The notes beneath the pieces were generated by a model, which saw only the letters and a program-made list of their open reading frames with translations, was not told the origin of the DNA and did not search any database. This document shows positions 28,033 to 37,203 of a stretch of 64,000 nt of DNA, in pieces. The stretch comes from Bradyrhizobium sp. 139. Lineage in GTDB: Bacteria > Pseudomonadota > Alphaproteobacteria > Rhizobiales > Xanthobacteraceae. The first letter of the stretch is position 1, and each line of letters starts with the position of its first letter. The stretch is from the NCBI RefSeq assembly GCF_023074175.1, contig NZ_JADPKS010000003.1:1-64000 (forward strand), in the 5' to 3' direction. Made by a program: the position numbers and the translations under genes.

Positions 28033-28575
28033 ATGGCCATGTCTGACGACGATATTCTTGCTCCGCGCCGATCCCGATCAGGGAACCGCTCGCGCGCGAC
28101 CTCCTCAGGCGCCGAGGCGCGCGGGCCGATCATCGACCAGGAAGGCCGGGAGATCCGGCCCGAAACGCTGGAGCAGGGGTTTCGCGAATTTCGCTTCGAG
28201 TTCGGGCAAGGTCATCCGTTCGGCAATCTGACGCGCGAGCAGCGGATCGCACGGATCGAGGCGATCGCAAAGCTGCTCGATGTCGCCTTCGTCGTGCCCG
28301 GTACGAATATCCGCTACGGCATCGACGGCCTGATCGGGCTGATCCCCGTCGTCGGCGACATCATCACCACCGCGATCTCGCTGTGGCTGGTGCGTGAAGC
28401 CCGTGCGCTGGGCGCGCCCTGGTATCTCACCGCGCGCATGCTCGGCAATGTCGCGGTCGACAGCGTGGTCGGCATCGTGCCGTTCGCAGGCGATGCCTTC
28501 GACGTCATGTTCCGCGCCAACATGCGCAACGTCCGTCTCTTGCGCCGCTGGCTCGACAAGCAGCCGCGCATCTGA
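28033..28575 (+). CDS. DUF4112 domain-containing protein
   Basis: This 180-residue protein has a disordered basic N-terminus (about 60 residues), then the DUF4112 domain. That domain comprises RIEAIAKLLDVAFVVPGTNI, YGIDGLIGLIPVVGDIITTA, a hydrophobic helix ISLWLVREARALG, and DSVVGIVPFAGDAFDVMFRA. The paired G-D-(I/A)-(I/F) turns after proline-rich hydrophobic helices are the family mark. Function unknown; a membrane-associated protein is likely. ATG 28039 two codons later is an alternative start. Confidence 0.85.
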   Translation: MAMSDDDILAPRRSRSGNRSRATSSGAEARGPIIDQEGREIRPETLEQGFREFRFEFGQGHPFGNLTREQRIARIEAIAKLLDVAFVVPGTNIRYGIDGLIGLIPVVGDIITTAISLWLVREARALGAPWYLTARMLGNVAVDSVVGIVPFAGDAFDVMFRANMRNVRLLRRWLDKQPRI

Positions 28576-28601
28576 GGCGCCTCTCCCCCCAAAACGCAAA
28601 A

Positions 28602-28629
28602 AGCGCGACGGCCTTTTGGCCATCGCGCT
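28602..28629 (-). terminator. Rho-independent terminator for the 28661-28954 gene
   Basis: Read on the minus strand, AGCGCGATGGCC pairs with GGCCGTCGCGCT around a short A-rich loop. A T-run (TTTTTGCG) follows immediately. The stem has one mismatch. It sits 32 bases past the stop of the minus-strand gene. Confidence 0.8.
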
Positions 28630-28660
28630 CTCAGCGCTTGTCGAAGATTTGCGAAAAAGC

Positions 28661-28954
28661 TTACGCCGCGTCGGCGTCGGCGTTCGCGACCGGCTCGGGC
28701 TTGCGATGGCGGGGCAGCGGGAAGGCCTCGCTTTCGTAGAGCGAGCGGATGCCGTTCTGGTCGAAGCGCGCTTCCTCGACCTGGAGATAGGCGCCGTTCA
28801 GCGAATCCGTCGGCAACTGCTCCATCGCGAACTGCACGGCTTCGGCCGCGGTGCCGAAGCGGCGATAGGTGAACCCCGCGCGCTTCTTCTTGCGGATCGC
28901 GGCGGGAAAAAGTTCGGCGGAGGTGTTGAAGTTAAACGGACGCAGTGGACGCAT
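28661..28954 (-). CDS. Small unknown soluble protein
   Basis: This 97-residue protein starts at ATG 28954 with GAGG seven bases upstream; a TTG two codons earlier is less likely. The sequence shows a basic patch ([17 protein letters not shown]), a helix ([20 protein letters not shown]) and the acidic [20 protein letters not shown]. No family is recognised with confidence. It has its own terminator and stands alone between two plus-strand genes and the DUF3309 gene. Confidence 0.65.
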   Translation of the reverse strand: MRPLRPFNFNTSAELFPAAIRKKKRAGFTYRRFGTAAEAVQFAMEQLPTDSLNGAYLQVEEARFDQNGIRSLYESEAFPLPRHRKPEPVANADADAA

Positions 28955-29165
28955 GGTCAAAGACCTCGTGATCTCTCTGGGGCTTTAAGCGCGTGGGTTT
29001 GGCGGGCGGAGGCCACAATTAGGTGGGCCTGCCGAACACGTCATTTTCGCTCTCTAATATAGGCCGATTTGACAAAATTGCGACCCCCGCGATGCGAGAT
29101 GATGAATCCGCGCATGGCAGCTCCGCGACGTGGGAAGCAGCAACAATATCAAAGGCTTGAATGGT

Positions 29166-29330
29166 TTACAGCTTGCCGAGTAGCAGCAACACGAGCAGCA
29201 CCACGAGCACGAGGCCGCCGATCCCCATGCCGGAATGGCCCATCCCGTAGCCATAGCCGCCGATGCGGCCTGACAGGCCGCCGACCAGATAAATGATCAC
29301 CAGGATGATCAGGATGGTCCCAAGGCTCAT
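29166..29330 (-). CDS. DUF3309 family small membrane protein
   Basis: This 54-residue protein has an N-terminal hydrophobic segment (LGTILIILVIIYLVGGL), a Gly-rich middle (GRIGGYGYGMGHSGMGIGG), and a second hydrophobic segment (LVLVVLLVLLLLGKL). This two-segment form with a Gly/His-rich turn is the DUF3309 pattern. A GGGAGGA site precedes the ATG. Function is unknown; stress-related expression has been suggested for relatives, but nothing here shows it. Confidence 0.8.
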   Translation of the reverse strand: MSLGTILIILVIIYLVGGLSGRIGGYGYGMGHSGMGIGGLVLVVLLVLLLLGKL

Positions 29331-29434
29331 GGCGTCCTCCCTGGCAGTCGCCGAAGGCGATGATCGGCCGCGCCGGGAGAGAAAAGCATATTGCGCCGCC
29401 CGGTTCCATGACGGAACCCGGCGGCGCGTAACGT

Positions 29435-29854
29435 TTATTTCGGCTCAAGCTTCAACGCCGCGGAATTGATGCAGTAGCGCAGGCCGGTCGGGCCGGGGCC
29501 GTCGGGGAAGACGTGGCCGAGATGGCCGCTGCACTTCGAGCAGAGCACCTCGGTGCGGACCATGCCGTGGCTGGCATCGTGCTCCTCGTCGACATGGCTC
29601 TCGATCGCGGGCTGCGTGAAGCTCGGCCAGCCGCAGCCGGAATCGAACTTTGCGTCGGACTCGAACAGCACATTGCCGCAGCCGGCGCAGACATAGGTGC
29701 CGGCGCGATGGTCGTGCTCATATTCGCCGGAGAAGGGCCGCTCGGTCGCCTTTTCCCGCAGCACGGCGTACTGCATCGGCGACAATTCGCGCCGCCACTG
29801 CTCTTCGCTCTTGATGACCTTGTCTTCGGTGGTTTTCGTCCTGGTGTCGGGCAT
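29435..29854 (-). CDS. msrB: Peptide-methionine (R)-S-oxide reductase MsrB
   Basis: MsrB repairs the R form of methionine sulfoxide. The 139-residue protein has both zinc CxxC pairs (CAGCG and [15 protein letters not shown]), the substrate region [13 protein letters not shown] and the catalytic Cys in [11 protein letters not shown]. There is no signal peptide, so it should be cytoplasmic. It is followed upstream by msrA on the same strand, 46 bases away; together they reduce both stereoisomers. Confidence 0.96.
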   Translation of the reverse strand: MPDTRTKTTEDKVIKSEEQWRRELSPMQYAVLREKATERPFSGEYEHDHRAGTYVCAGCGNVLFESDAKFDSGCGWPSFTQPAIESHVDEEHDASHGMVRTEVLCSKCSGHLGHVFPDGPGPTGLRYCINSAALKLEPK

Positions 29855-29900
29855 GGGTCTCCCGTTTTCTTTGGTGATCTCGTCTTTGGCGATCTCGCGA

Positions 29901-30605
29901 TCAGTTGGTGGCCTTGCTGGCGCTCACCAGCGTCGCCTTTTCAATGTAGTGATCCGCGAACAGCTTTTTCAGGTTCTCGACCTTGGGAATGTCGTTGTAG
30001 GCGATATAGGGCTGGTTCGGGTGCAGCGTCAGATAGTCCTGGTGATAGGCTTCCGCCGGATAGAACGCCTCCAGCGCGCCGACCTTGGTCGCGATCGGCT
30101 TGCTGAACACCTTGGCGCCGTCGAGCTGGGCGATATAGGCCTCCGCCACCTTCTTCTGCTCATCGGAGGTGGTGAAGATCGCCGAGCGATATTGCGTGCC
30201 GGTGTCGGGGCCCTGCCGGTTGAGCTGGGTCGGGTCGTGCGCGACCGAGAAGTAGATCTGGAGGATCTTGCCGTAAGAGATCTTCTTCGGATCATACTTG
30301 ATCTCGACCGACTCGGCATGGCCGGTCCGGCCGCTCGAGACCGTCTGGTAATCGGCCGTCGCCTTGGTGCCGCCGGCATAGCCGGAGACCGCGTTGACGA
30401 CGCCGGCAGTGTGTTGGAAGACGCCCTGCACCCCCCAGAAGCAGCCGCCGGCGATGACGGCGGTCTGGATCCCGGTTGCGGGCGCCGCATCCACGGCGGG
30501 GGCGGGGATCACAACCGCGTCCTCAGCGGCCCAGGACGGCACGGCAAATGCCAGCGTCAGTGCGGTGGTGGCGGCGAGCAGCGAGGCGAGGGCGGGGCGG
30601 CGCAT
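29901..30605 (-). CDS. msrA: Peptide-methionine (S)-S-oxide reductase MsrA, exported
   Basis: MsrA repairs the S form of methionine sulfoxide. The catalytic GGCFWG box appears in [20 protein letters not shown]. The family blocks [24 protein letters not shown] and [15 protein letters not shown] follow. ATG 30605 starts a signal peptide ([20 protein letters not shown], cut after WA-AE), so this copy works outside the cytoplasm. The adjoining MsrB lacks a signal, so the two products may act in different compartments. Confidence 0.95.
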   Translation of the reverse strand: MRRPALASLLAATTALTLAFAVPSWAAEDAVVIPAPAVDAAPATGIQTAVIAGGCFWGVQGVFQHTAGVVNAVSGYAGGTKATADYQTVSSGRTGHAESVEIKYDPKKISYGKILQIYFSVAHDPTQLNRQGPDTGTQYRSAIFTTSDEQKKVAEAYIAQLDGAKVFSKPIATKVGALEAFYPAEAYHQDYLTLHPNQPYIAYNDIPKVENLKKLFADHYIEKATLVSASKATN

Positions 30606-30878
30606 GGCGATCCTCTTTCGAAGGTGTGACAAAGTCTAGGGCGGTTGGGGCCGGGCGAACAGCCTGCCTGGCGCGTTTTCGGACACCTGAGATACGGGCG
30701 CAGGCGGCGATTGTTACGGGAGAATGGACACGAGACTGTGAAAAACAGCCGCCCAGGATAGTCCGGCTGCAGCGCGGCTTGGCGAGGCCGGGAACTCCGG
30801 GCTAGATGAACCCGCGCAATCGACGATCGACTTAAGACGATCGACTTAAAATGTGGTGGCTGGAGCTGACCTGACAAC

Positions 30879-31317
30879 ATGCCGCGCGTCATTCCCCTGA
30901 CCCTCGCCATCCTGACCTCAGGCGCCGCGATTGCTGCGGCCGAGCCGCAAGCCGGCGACGACCTCTTCACCTGTCGCGACCGCCAGGCGGAAGTCCAGGC
31001 CCGCGCGGCGGCCTGCGACAATCTGCTGAACGCCGACCGTCTCGCCGGCAAGGACAAAGCGATCGCGCTCTCCGTGCGCGGCAACACGCTGATCAACAAG
31101 CGCGACTACGTCCATGCGATCGAGGCCCTGTCCATGGCCGTCGACCTCGATCCCGACAATGTCGTGACGCTCAACCTGCGCGCCGCGCGTCGAGATCCGA
31201 AAGCTGTTCGACATCGTCCGTGACGACGTCTGGGCCGTGACCAGGCACGAGCAGCAGCCGTTCTCGTACGGCTCGCCGCCGGGCCGCGAGGATTTTTATT
31301 TTGTCGCAGGGAAGTGA
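30879..31317 (+). pseudogene. Rearranged relic: exported TPR-like start joined to a caspase-family tail
   Basis: The first part (30879 to about 31185) encodes a signal peptide (VIPLTLAILTSGAAIAAAEP). A tetratricopeptide-like helix pair follows (ALSVRGNTLINKRDYVHAI, AVDLDPDNVVTLNL). At about 31186 the resemblance stops. In the +1 frame the sequence reads EIRKLFDIVRDDVWAVT then QQPFSYGSPPGREDFYFVAG and a stop at 31315-31317. This resembles the C-terminus of rhizobial caspase-like (peptidase C14) proteins. The intact reading frame ends at 31223. It looks like a deletion joining two genes, so it is probably non-functional. Confidence 0.6.
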
Positions 31318-31332
31318 CCAATTGTAGAGATC

Positions 31333-31415
31333 GTAGCCTGGATGGAGCGCAGCGAAATCCAGGAATCACGATCGCGGACCCAACCCCGGATTTCGCTACG
31401 CTCCATCCAGGCTAC
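31333..31415. repeat. GTAGCCTGGATGGAGCG palindromic repeat
   Basis: GTAGCCTGGATGGAGCGCAG and CGAAATCC at the left pair with GGATTTCGCTACGCTCCATC and CAGGCTAC at the right, with a short unpaired centre. This is a recognised Bradyrhizobium intergenic palindrome. It lies between the convergent relic gene and the helicase gene, so it may also stop transcription. Confidence 0.82.
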
Positions 31416-31422
31416 AGCAGCC

Positions 31423-32538
31423 TCACACCACAATGCTCAGCCGCTTCGCCGCCCGCGTGATCCCCGTGTACAGCCACCGCGCCCGGCTCTCCTGAAACGC
31501 AAAGCTCTCGTCGAACAGCACGACGTCGTCCCATTGCGAGCCCTGCGATTTGTGCACGGTCAGCACATAGCCGTAGTCGAACTCGTCATAGGGCTTGCGC
31601 TGCTCCCAGGCGATCTGCTCGACGCCGCCCTCGAAGCAGTCGGCGCGCACCGAGACCTTGGTCACCTTGTGCCCAAGATCCTCGTCCGGCGACAGCCGCA
31701 TGCTGAGGATGCGTGATTTCGAGCGCGAGGTGTTGCGCGACTTCACGCGCCACAGGCCGCCGTTGAACAGGCCCTTCTTGCGGTTGTTGCGCAGGCACAC
31801 CAGCTTGTCGCCGGCGACCGGGAAGACATCCTCGATGTTCTGGCGCTGGCGCACCCGCATATTGTAGGCGCGGCGCGTGTTGTTGCGGCCGACCAGGACC
31901 TGGTCGGCGCCCATGACGCGGTCCGGATCGAGCTCCTTGCGGGATACGACTTCGCTCTCGCCGTAACGGCCGATGTCGAGCTCGCGGCCCTCGCGGACGT
32001 CCATCGACATCCGCACGATCGGATCGTCCTGGGCCTGGCGATGCACTTCGGTCAGCATCGCATCGGGCTCGGTATTGGTGAAGAAGCCGCCGCCCTGGAT
32101 CGGCGGCAGCTGGGCGGGATCGCCCAGCACCAGCAGCGGACAGTCGAACGACATCAAATCGCGCCCCAACTCGGCATCGACCATGGAGCATTCGTCGATC
32201 ACGATCAGCTTGGCCTTGGAGGCCGGCGCGTCGTCCCACAGCTCGAAGCTCGGCTGCTCCTCGCCGGATTCGCGGGCGCGGTAGATCAGCGAGTGGATGG
32301 TGGAGGCGTCGTCGCAGCCCTTGTTGCGCATGACCAGCGCGGCCTTGCCGGTGAAGGCGGCGAACTTCACCTCGCCATCGACGCCGTCGGCGATGTGCCG
32401 CGCCAGCGTGGTCTTACCGGTGCCGGCAAAGCCGAACAGACGGAATACCGGCGGCGTGCCGCCCCGTCCGGGTTTTGCCTTGAGCCAGTCACCGACGGCT
32501 TTGAGCGCGGCGTCCTGATGCGGAGTGAATGTGGGCAT
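31423..32538 (-). CDS. ATP-dependent helicase, RecD/exonuclease V alpha-like
   Basis: This 371-residue SF1 helicase-like ATPase starts at ATG 32538 (PTFTPHQDAALKAVGDWL). Walker A is GFAGTGKTTLARHI (about 33-46), Walker B VIDECSMVDAELG, motif III LLVLGDPAQLPPI, and the C-terminal UvrD_C_2 motifs DYGYVLTVHKSQGSQWDDVV and LYTGITRAAKRLSIVV. It is much shorter than RecD2 and lacks its N-terminal helix-hairpin-helix domains, matching the phage Dda-like class. It likely unwinds DNA with 5'-3' polarity. Extra upstream open frame is antisense to the next gene. Confidence 0.88.
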   Translation of the reverse strand: MPTFTPHQDAALKAVGDWLKAKPGRGGTPPVFRLFGFAGTGKTTLARHIADGVDGEVKFAAFTGKAALVMRNKGCDDASTIHSLIYRARESGEEQPSFELWDDAPASKAKLIVIDECSMVDAELGRDLMSFDCPLLVLGDPAQLPPIQGGGFFTNTEPDAMLTEVHRQAQDDPIVRMSMDVREGRELDIGRYGESEVVSRKELDPDRVMGADQVLVGRNNTRRAYNMRVRQRQNIEDVFPVAGDKLVCLRNNRKKGLFNGGLWRVKSRNTSRSKSRILSMRLSPDEDLGHKVTKVSVRADCFEGGVEQIAWEQRKPYDEFDYGYVLTVHKSQGSQWDDVVLFDESFAFQESRARWLYTGITRAAKRLSIVV

Positions 32539-32709
32539 GGTTTTCCGGGAAGACGAAGGCGCCACAGCTACATGAGTCGCCGCTGGCAAACTAACCATTC
32601 GGCCCGCGCAATCAAGCCATTCTCCCGTACGGCGGAATTGTTGCTCCGTAGACAGCGCCGCCTCGCTCATTAAGATGAGCGCAACAAAAATAATGCAGGA
32701 GAGGCGTCC

Positions 32710-33915
32710 ATGAAGTTCGGCATCTTCTACGAGCTGCAGCTGCCAAGGCCCTGGACGGCAGGTGACGAGCTCAATCTCTACCAGAACGCGCTCTCGCAGA
32801 TGGAACTCGCCGACAAGCTCGGTTACGACCATGCATGGGTCGTCGAGCATCATTTCCTCGAGGAATATTCGCACTCGCCGTCGCCGGAATCATTTCTCGC
32901 CGCCGCAAGCCAGCGCACCAAAAACATCCGGCTTGGCCACGGCATCCTCCAGCTCACCACCAACCATCCGGCCCGCGTCGCCGAGCGCGTCGCGGTGCTC
33001 GACCTGCTCTCCAACGGCCGCTGCGAATTCGGCATGGGCGAGAGCGCCTCGATCACCGAGCTCACGCCGTTCGGCCGCGACATGGAGACCAAGAAGGAAG
33101 TGTTCGAGGAGGCCGTAGCTGCGATCTTCCCGATGTTCAAGGACGCGGGCAGCGAGCATCACGGCAAATACTTTGACATCCCGTTGCGCAATGTCGTGCC
33201 GAAGCCGGTGCAGAAGCCGCATCCGCCGCTGTGGATGGCCTGCTCGCAGCTGCCGACCATCGAACGCGCCGGCCGCCACGGCTTTGGCGCGCTCGGCTTC
33301 CAGTTCGTCAGCGCGGACGCCGCGCATGCCTGGGTGCACGCCTATTACAACGCCATGACCAAGCGGCTGCACAAGCTCGCCGACTATGAGATCAATCCGA
33401 ACATGGCGCTGGTCTCGTTCTTCATGTGCGCCAAGACGGATGAAGAGGCGCGTGCCCGCGCCGACGGCGCCACCTTCTTCCAGTTCGCACTGCGCTTCTA
33501 CGGCGCCGCGCAGAACCGCCAGCGTCCCGCGCCCTACACGGTCAACATGTGGGACGAGTACAACAAGTGGAAGCGCGACAATCCGGAAGCCCAGGAGGCC
33601 GCGCTGCGCGGTGGCCTGATCGGCTCGCCGGAGACCATCCGCAGGAAGCTCAAGCGCTTCCAGAGCTCGCACATCGACCAGGTGATCCTGCTGAATCAAG
33701 CGGGCAAGAACAGCCACGAGCACATCTGCGAATCGCTGGAGCTGTTCGGCCGCGAGGTGATGCCGGAGTTTCAGAACGACCCCGCGCAGGAAGCCTGGAA
33801 GAGGAGCGTCATGAGCGGCGAGATCAAGCTCGAGGAGATCGACACCCAGGCCTTCACCGATCGCTACGGCAAGCTCGCGGTCAGCGTGACGCCGGCGAAG
33901 GCGGCTGCGGGGTAG
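32710..33915 (+). CDS. LLM-class flavin-dependent monooxygenase
   Basis: This 401-residue bacterial luciferase-like oxidoreductase uses reduced FMN or F420. Features are the N-terminal KFGIFYELQLPRPW, YDHAWVVEHHFLEEYSHSPS with the flavin/substrate-site His pair, RLGHGILQLTTNHPARVAER, NGRCEFGMGESAS and KPHPPLWMACSQLPTIERAG. The C-terminal IDTQAFTDRYGKLAV is an added tail. GCAGGAGAGGCG precedes the ATG. Substrate is unknown; a partner flavin reductase is not adjacent. It is divergent from the helicase. Confidence 0.9.
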   Translation: MKFGIFYELQLPRPWTAGDELNLYQNALSQMELADKLGYDHAWVVEHHFLEEYSHSPSPESFLAAASQRTKNIRLGHGILQLTTNHPARVAERVAVLDLLSNGRCEFGMGESASITELTPFGRDMETKKEVFEEAVAAIFPMFKDAGSEHHGKYFDIPLRNVVPKPVQKPHPPLWMACSQLPTIERAGRHGFGALGFQFVSADAAHAWVHAYYNAMTKRLHKLADYEINPNMALVSFFMCAKTDEEARARADGATFFQFALRFYGAAQNRQRPAPYTVNMWDEYNKWKRDNPEAQEAALRGGLIGSPETIRRKLKRFQSSHIDQVILLNQAGKNSHEHICESLELFGREVMPEFQNDPAQEAWKRSVMSGEIKLEEIDTQAFTDRYGKLAVSVTPAKAAAG

Positions 33916-33993
33916 GGCGACTGCTCATCGAGACGGATGCTGGCTGCGTCCCGTAACAAGTGATCCTGTAACGAGTGATCCCCTGGAGTGGTC

Positions 33994-34353
33994 ATGGCAA
34001 AACACCGGATCTATACGATGAGCTTCGCAAGCGTTTACCCGCTTTACGTTGCGAAGGCAGAGAAGAAGGGACGCACCAAGGCAGAGGTCGATCAGATCAT
34101 CTCCTGGTTGACAGGCTATGGTCAGAAGGAGCTCAAAGCTCAACTGCAAAAGCGGACGGACTTTGAAACCTTCTTTGCAAAGGCTCCTAAAATGAATCCT
34201 TCGCGCGCCCTGATCACAGGCGTGGTTTGCGGCGTCCGGGTTGAGGATATCAAAGAACCAACCATGCAAGAGATCCGCTACCTGGATAAGCTGATCGATG
34301 AGCTGGCCAAGGGAAAAGCAATGGACAAGATTTTGCGGCAAAGTGCTTCCTGA
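33994..34353 (+). CDS. DUF2200 family protein
   Basis: This 119-residue soluble protein starts at ATG 33994 with GGAGTGG ahead. It matches DUF2200: [55 protein letters not shown] and [20 protein letters not shown]. Function is unknown. Codon use is more A-rich (many AAG/AAA/GCA) than the neighbouring genes, hinting at later acquisition. It appears as a single-gene unit. Confidence 0.85.
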   Translation: MAKHRIYTMSFASVYPLYVAKAEKKGRTKAEVDQIISWLTGYGQKELKAQLQKRTDFETFFAKAPKMNPSRALITGVVCGVRVEDIKEPTMQEIRYLDKLIDELAKGKAMDKILRQSAS

Positions 34354-34474
34354 GCCGCCCACCGTCCGCCTGGCTCGGCGACGTTGCGCGACATATCCGA
34401 CGACACTTCCGCCGCGCGGCCATTGCCGATAAAATTCATCAGAAAGGCGACAGGGAGAAGATAGGGAGAAAACG

Positions 34475-35257
34475 ATGCGCCCTCACGGGAGGCCCGCAAA
34501 TCCGGGCGCTGGCGATGTCACGTCCGCGGTGCTCGCGATCGGTCGGCCGGATTTCCCCGATGTCCTGATCGACGCACTGCGCCGGCAGGCCGGGGTTGGG
34601 CATTGCATGGTGTTCGCACTGAGCCGCGCGGGCGCGGCGCGCTGTCTGCTCGATGCCGGCAACATCCCGATCGGCGGTGATCTCGGCGCTGCCTATGCCG
34701 GGCAGTTTCACCAATCCGATCCCAACCGCGAGGCGATGTTCGAAGGCGAGGACAGCGCGCCGATCGTGCTGCCCGCCTTCGCGCCCCGCATGTACGGCGC
34801 GCGCTACCGGAAGATGTTCTTCAACGATTCCGGCATCGTCGACAAATGCGCGACCGCGATCTGGACTGGCGACACCTGCTTCTACGTCAATTTCTACCGC
34901 ATCGCCGCCCAGGGTCACTTCAGCGATGCCCAGCGCGCGCGGCTTCAGGCCATCGCACCGGCCATCAGTGCGAGCGTGGCACGCCATTTCCAGCACAGCC
35001 CGGCCGCGACGGCAGAGCAGAGTCTCGCCGCGCTGTTCGCGACCCGCGCGCCGCTCGCCGATCTGACGCCGCGCGAGCGGGAAGTCTGCCGCCGCATTCT
35101 CTTAGGCTTCAGCTCCGAGGCGATCTCGCAGACGCTCGGCATCAGCCTGCATTCGACGTTGACCTACCGCAAGCGCGCCTATGAGCGGCTCGGCATCTCC
35201 TCGCAGAGCGAGCTGTTTGCGATCGTGCTGCGGCTTCTGACCCGGAGCTTGAACTGA
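34475..35257 (+). CDS. LuxR-family transcriptional regulator
   Basis: This 260-residue protein has a C-terminal LuxR-type helix-turn-helix: ADLTPREREVCRRILLGFSS, EAISQTLGISLHSTLTYRKR and AYERLGISSQSELFAIVLRL. The N-terminal ~190 residues are an unassigned sensor-like domain (HCMVFALSRAGAARCLLDAG, YRKMFFNDSGIVDKCATAIW). No typical autoinducer synthase or acyl-homoserine-lactone motif is evident. Regulated genes are unknown. AGGGAGAAAACG precedes the ATG. Confidence 0.88.
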   Translation: MRPHGRPANPGAGDVTSAVLAIGRPDFPDVLIDALRRQAGVGHCMVFALSRAGAARCLLDAGNIPIGGDLGAAYAGQFHQSDPNREAMFEGEDSAPIVLPAFAPRMYGARYRKMFFNDSGIVDKCATAIWTGDTCFYVNFYRIAAQGHFSDAQRARLQAIAPAISASVARHFQHSPAATAEQSLAALFATRAPLADLTPREREVCRRILLGFSSEAISQTLGISLHSTLTYRKRAYERLGISSQSELFAIVLRLLTRSLN

Positions 35258-35427
35258 GTGCGTGTACTCACAAATCCGCAATGTCTGCTTTCGACGGTAA
35301 AGCGAACAAGAGGCGCCGGTCCTGGAATGTCGCCTTGTGACCCGAAGCCGACGTCCGGCCGTGATGCCTAGGAACGAAAACCAAGGAGCAATGTTTACGG
35401 CGTCTAAAGAGCAGGAGTTTGGCTGCA

Positions 35428-35997
35428 ATGTCTTCTCGTCGTGATATCGCTGTGATCGTGGGTAGCCTTCGGAAGGGTTCAATCAATCGCATGGTTGCTG
35501 CCGCGCTTATGGAATTGGCGCCGGAGGACGTAAAGCTCGGCATCGTCGAGATCGGGCAATTGCAGCTTTATAACCAAGATATCGATGATCGTCCGCCAAA
35601 GGAATGGACAGAGTTCCGCGAACGGATAAGGGGCGTCACTGCTGTCCTTTTCGTAACGCCAGAATACAATCGCTCCATACCCGCCGCCCTGAAAAACGCT
35701 CTGGATGTCGGCTCTCGGCCTTACGGGAAGAGCGTCTGGAACGAAAAGCCCGGGGCGATCGTGAGTGCTTCGCCCAGCGCGATCGGCGGCTTCGGTGCCA
35801 ACCATCATTTGCGCCAGACGTTCGTGTTCCTCAATATTCCCTGCATGCAGCAGCCAGAAGTGTATCTCAGTCACGCTGACAAGTTATTCGATCAGCAGGG
35901 AAAGCTGACCAACTCCGATACCCGCCGCTTTCTTCAAAATTTTATGCAAGCCTATGCGTCGTGGGTCACGGCCACCGCAAAAAATCCAAATATCTGA
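35428..35997 (+). CDS. NAD(P)H-dependent FMN reductase
   Basis: This 189-residue flavodoxin-like reductase starts at ATG 35428. Motifs are IAVIVGSLRKGSINRMVAAA (phosphate loop of FMN), IEIGQLQLYNQDID-like QLQLYNQDIDDRPPKEW, and VTPEYNRSIPAALKNALDVG, the hallmark of the NADPH-dependent FMN reductase family. GGFGANHHLRQTFVFLNI follows. Such enzymes reduce FMN, quinones or chromate. It precedes an AT-richer stretch of accessory genes. Confidence 0.9.
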   Translation: MSSRRDIAVIVGSLRKGSINRMVAAALMELAPEDVKLGIVEIGQLQLYNQDIDDRPPKEWTEFRERIRGVTAVLFVTPEYNRSIPAALKNALDVGSRPYGKSVWNEKPGAIVSASPSAIGGFGANHHLRQTFVFLNIPCMQQPEVYLSHADKLFDQQGKLTNSDTRRFLQNFMQAYASWVTATAKNPNI

Positions 35998-36093
35998 CTG
36001 TGGAAGCGTTTTGAGCCGACCAAGCGGTCAGTGCAGGATGGAAAGCCGCTGGAGAACGAACAATCACAATCGGCGTCAATCAGGAGAACCATT

Positions 36094-37029
36094 GTGAGCT
36101 CAGGCTGGCCCGACATCCCTTATGAGCCGTGGCGCGAGACTTGCTCCGCGCTGCACCTCTACACGCAGATAGTGGGCAAGTACCGGCTCGCACGCACGCC
36201 CTGGGTCAACCACTCCTGGCACGCGACCTTCTACGTCAACGCGCGGGGTCTAACGACGTCACTCGTCCCCGACGGCCCCGGTGGCGTGGAGATCATCTTC
36301 GACCTTCTCGGCCATGCGGTAACCGGTGCTGCCACGGACGGGCGTCGAGCGGAGTTCGCTCTCGGACGTATGTCGGTGGCCAGTTTCCACACGCGGTTTG
36401 TCGATCTGCTCCGATCGCTCGACGCCGCGCCCGACGACTTCGGCAAACCGAATGAGGTGCCCAATCCCATCCCGTTCACCGAGGATCACGCGGAGCGACC
36501 CTATGATGCCGAGGCGGTGGCTCGTTACTTCCAAGCGCTGGTAGCAAGCGACCGCGTGTTCAAGCGCTTCCGCACCAGCTTTCTTGGCAAGGACAGTCCG
36601 GTGCACCTTTTCTGGGGCAGCTTCGACCTAGCGGTGACTCGCTTCTCGGGTCGCGCCGCGCCGCGCCATCCCGGTGGCGTTCCGGCCTTGCCCGACTCGG
36701 TCACGCGCGAGGCATATAGCCATGAAGTCTGTTCGGCCGGTTTCTGGCCAGGCGGGAATGGCGTCGATTCTGCGGCATTCTACTCATACGCATATCCCAA
36801 GCCCGACGGGTTTGAGGCCGCACAGCCGTCGCCGGCGGCCGCGTACTTCGACGAGAAGCTGGGCGAATTCTTGCTGCCCTACGATGCTGTCAGGCGCTCG
36901 TCCGATCCGGAAGCAACACTCATGGACTTCTTGGAGAGCACCTATCGCATAGCAGCCGACCTCGGCAGTTGGGATCGGGCTGCGCTCGAATGTCGCGTGG
37001 GCGTCCCCCGGCAGCCGCGTCGAGTCTGA
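36094..37029 (+). CDS. DUF5996 family protein
   Basis: This 311-residue protein begins at GTG 36094, seven bases after CAGGAG; the frame is open from 36031 without a ribosome site. It matches DUF5996: GWPDIPYEPWRETCSALHLY, TQIVGKYRLARTPWVNHSWH, FYVNARGLTTSLVPDG and EVCSAGFWPGGNGVDSAAFY. The function of the family is not known; conserved Trp/His suggest an enzyme or ligand-binding fold. It is monocistronic. Confidence 0.87.
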   Translation: MSSGWPDIPYEPWRETCSALHLYTQIVGKYRLARTPWVNHSWHATFYVNARGLTTSLVPDGPGGVEIIFDLLGHAVTGAATDGRRAEFALGRMSVASFHTRFVDLLRSLDAAPDDFGKPNEVPNPIPFTEDHAERPYDAEAVARYFQALVASDRVFKRFRTSFLGKDSPVHLFWGSFDLAVTRFSGRAAPRHPGGVPALPDSVTREAYSHEVCSAGFWPGGNGVDSAAFYSYAYPKPDGFEAAQPSPAAAYFDEKLGEFLLPYDAVRRSSDPEATLMDFLESTYRIAADLGSWDRAALECRVGVPRQPRRV

Positions 37030-37203
37030 GCGGAGGGCACCTCTGGATCCAAGGAGGAATCAGTCAGCTCTACCTTCGAGGATAGGAAACCAAATCGGCC
37101 ACAAGACCTGCAATCGCTCTGTAAAGAAGATGCACGCCGAGTCGCTCTATCCGGACCGCGTTTGGCGCGTTGTGCTCGCCTTCCGTCATGAATAGTCAGC
37201 TTC

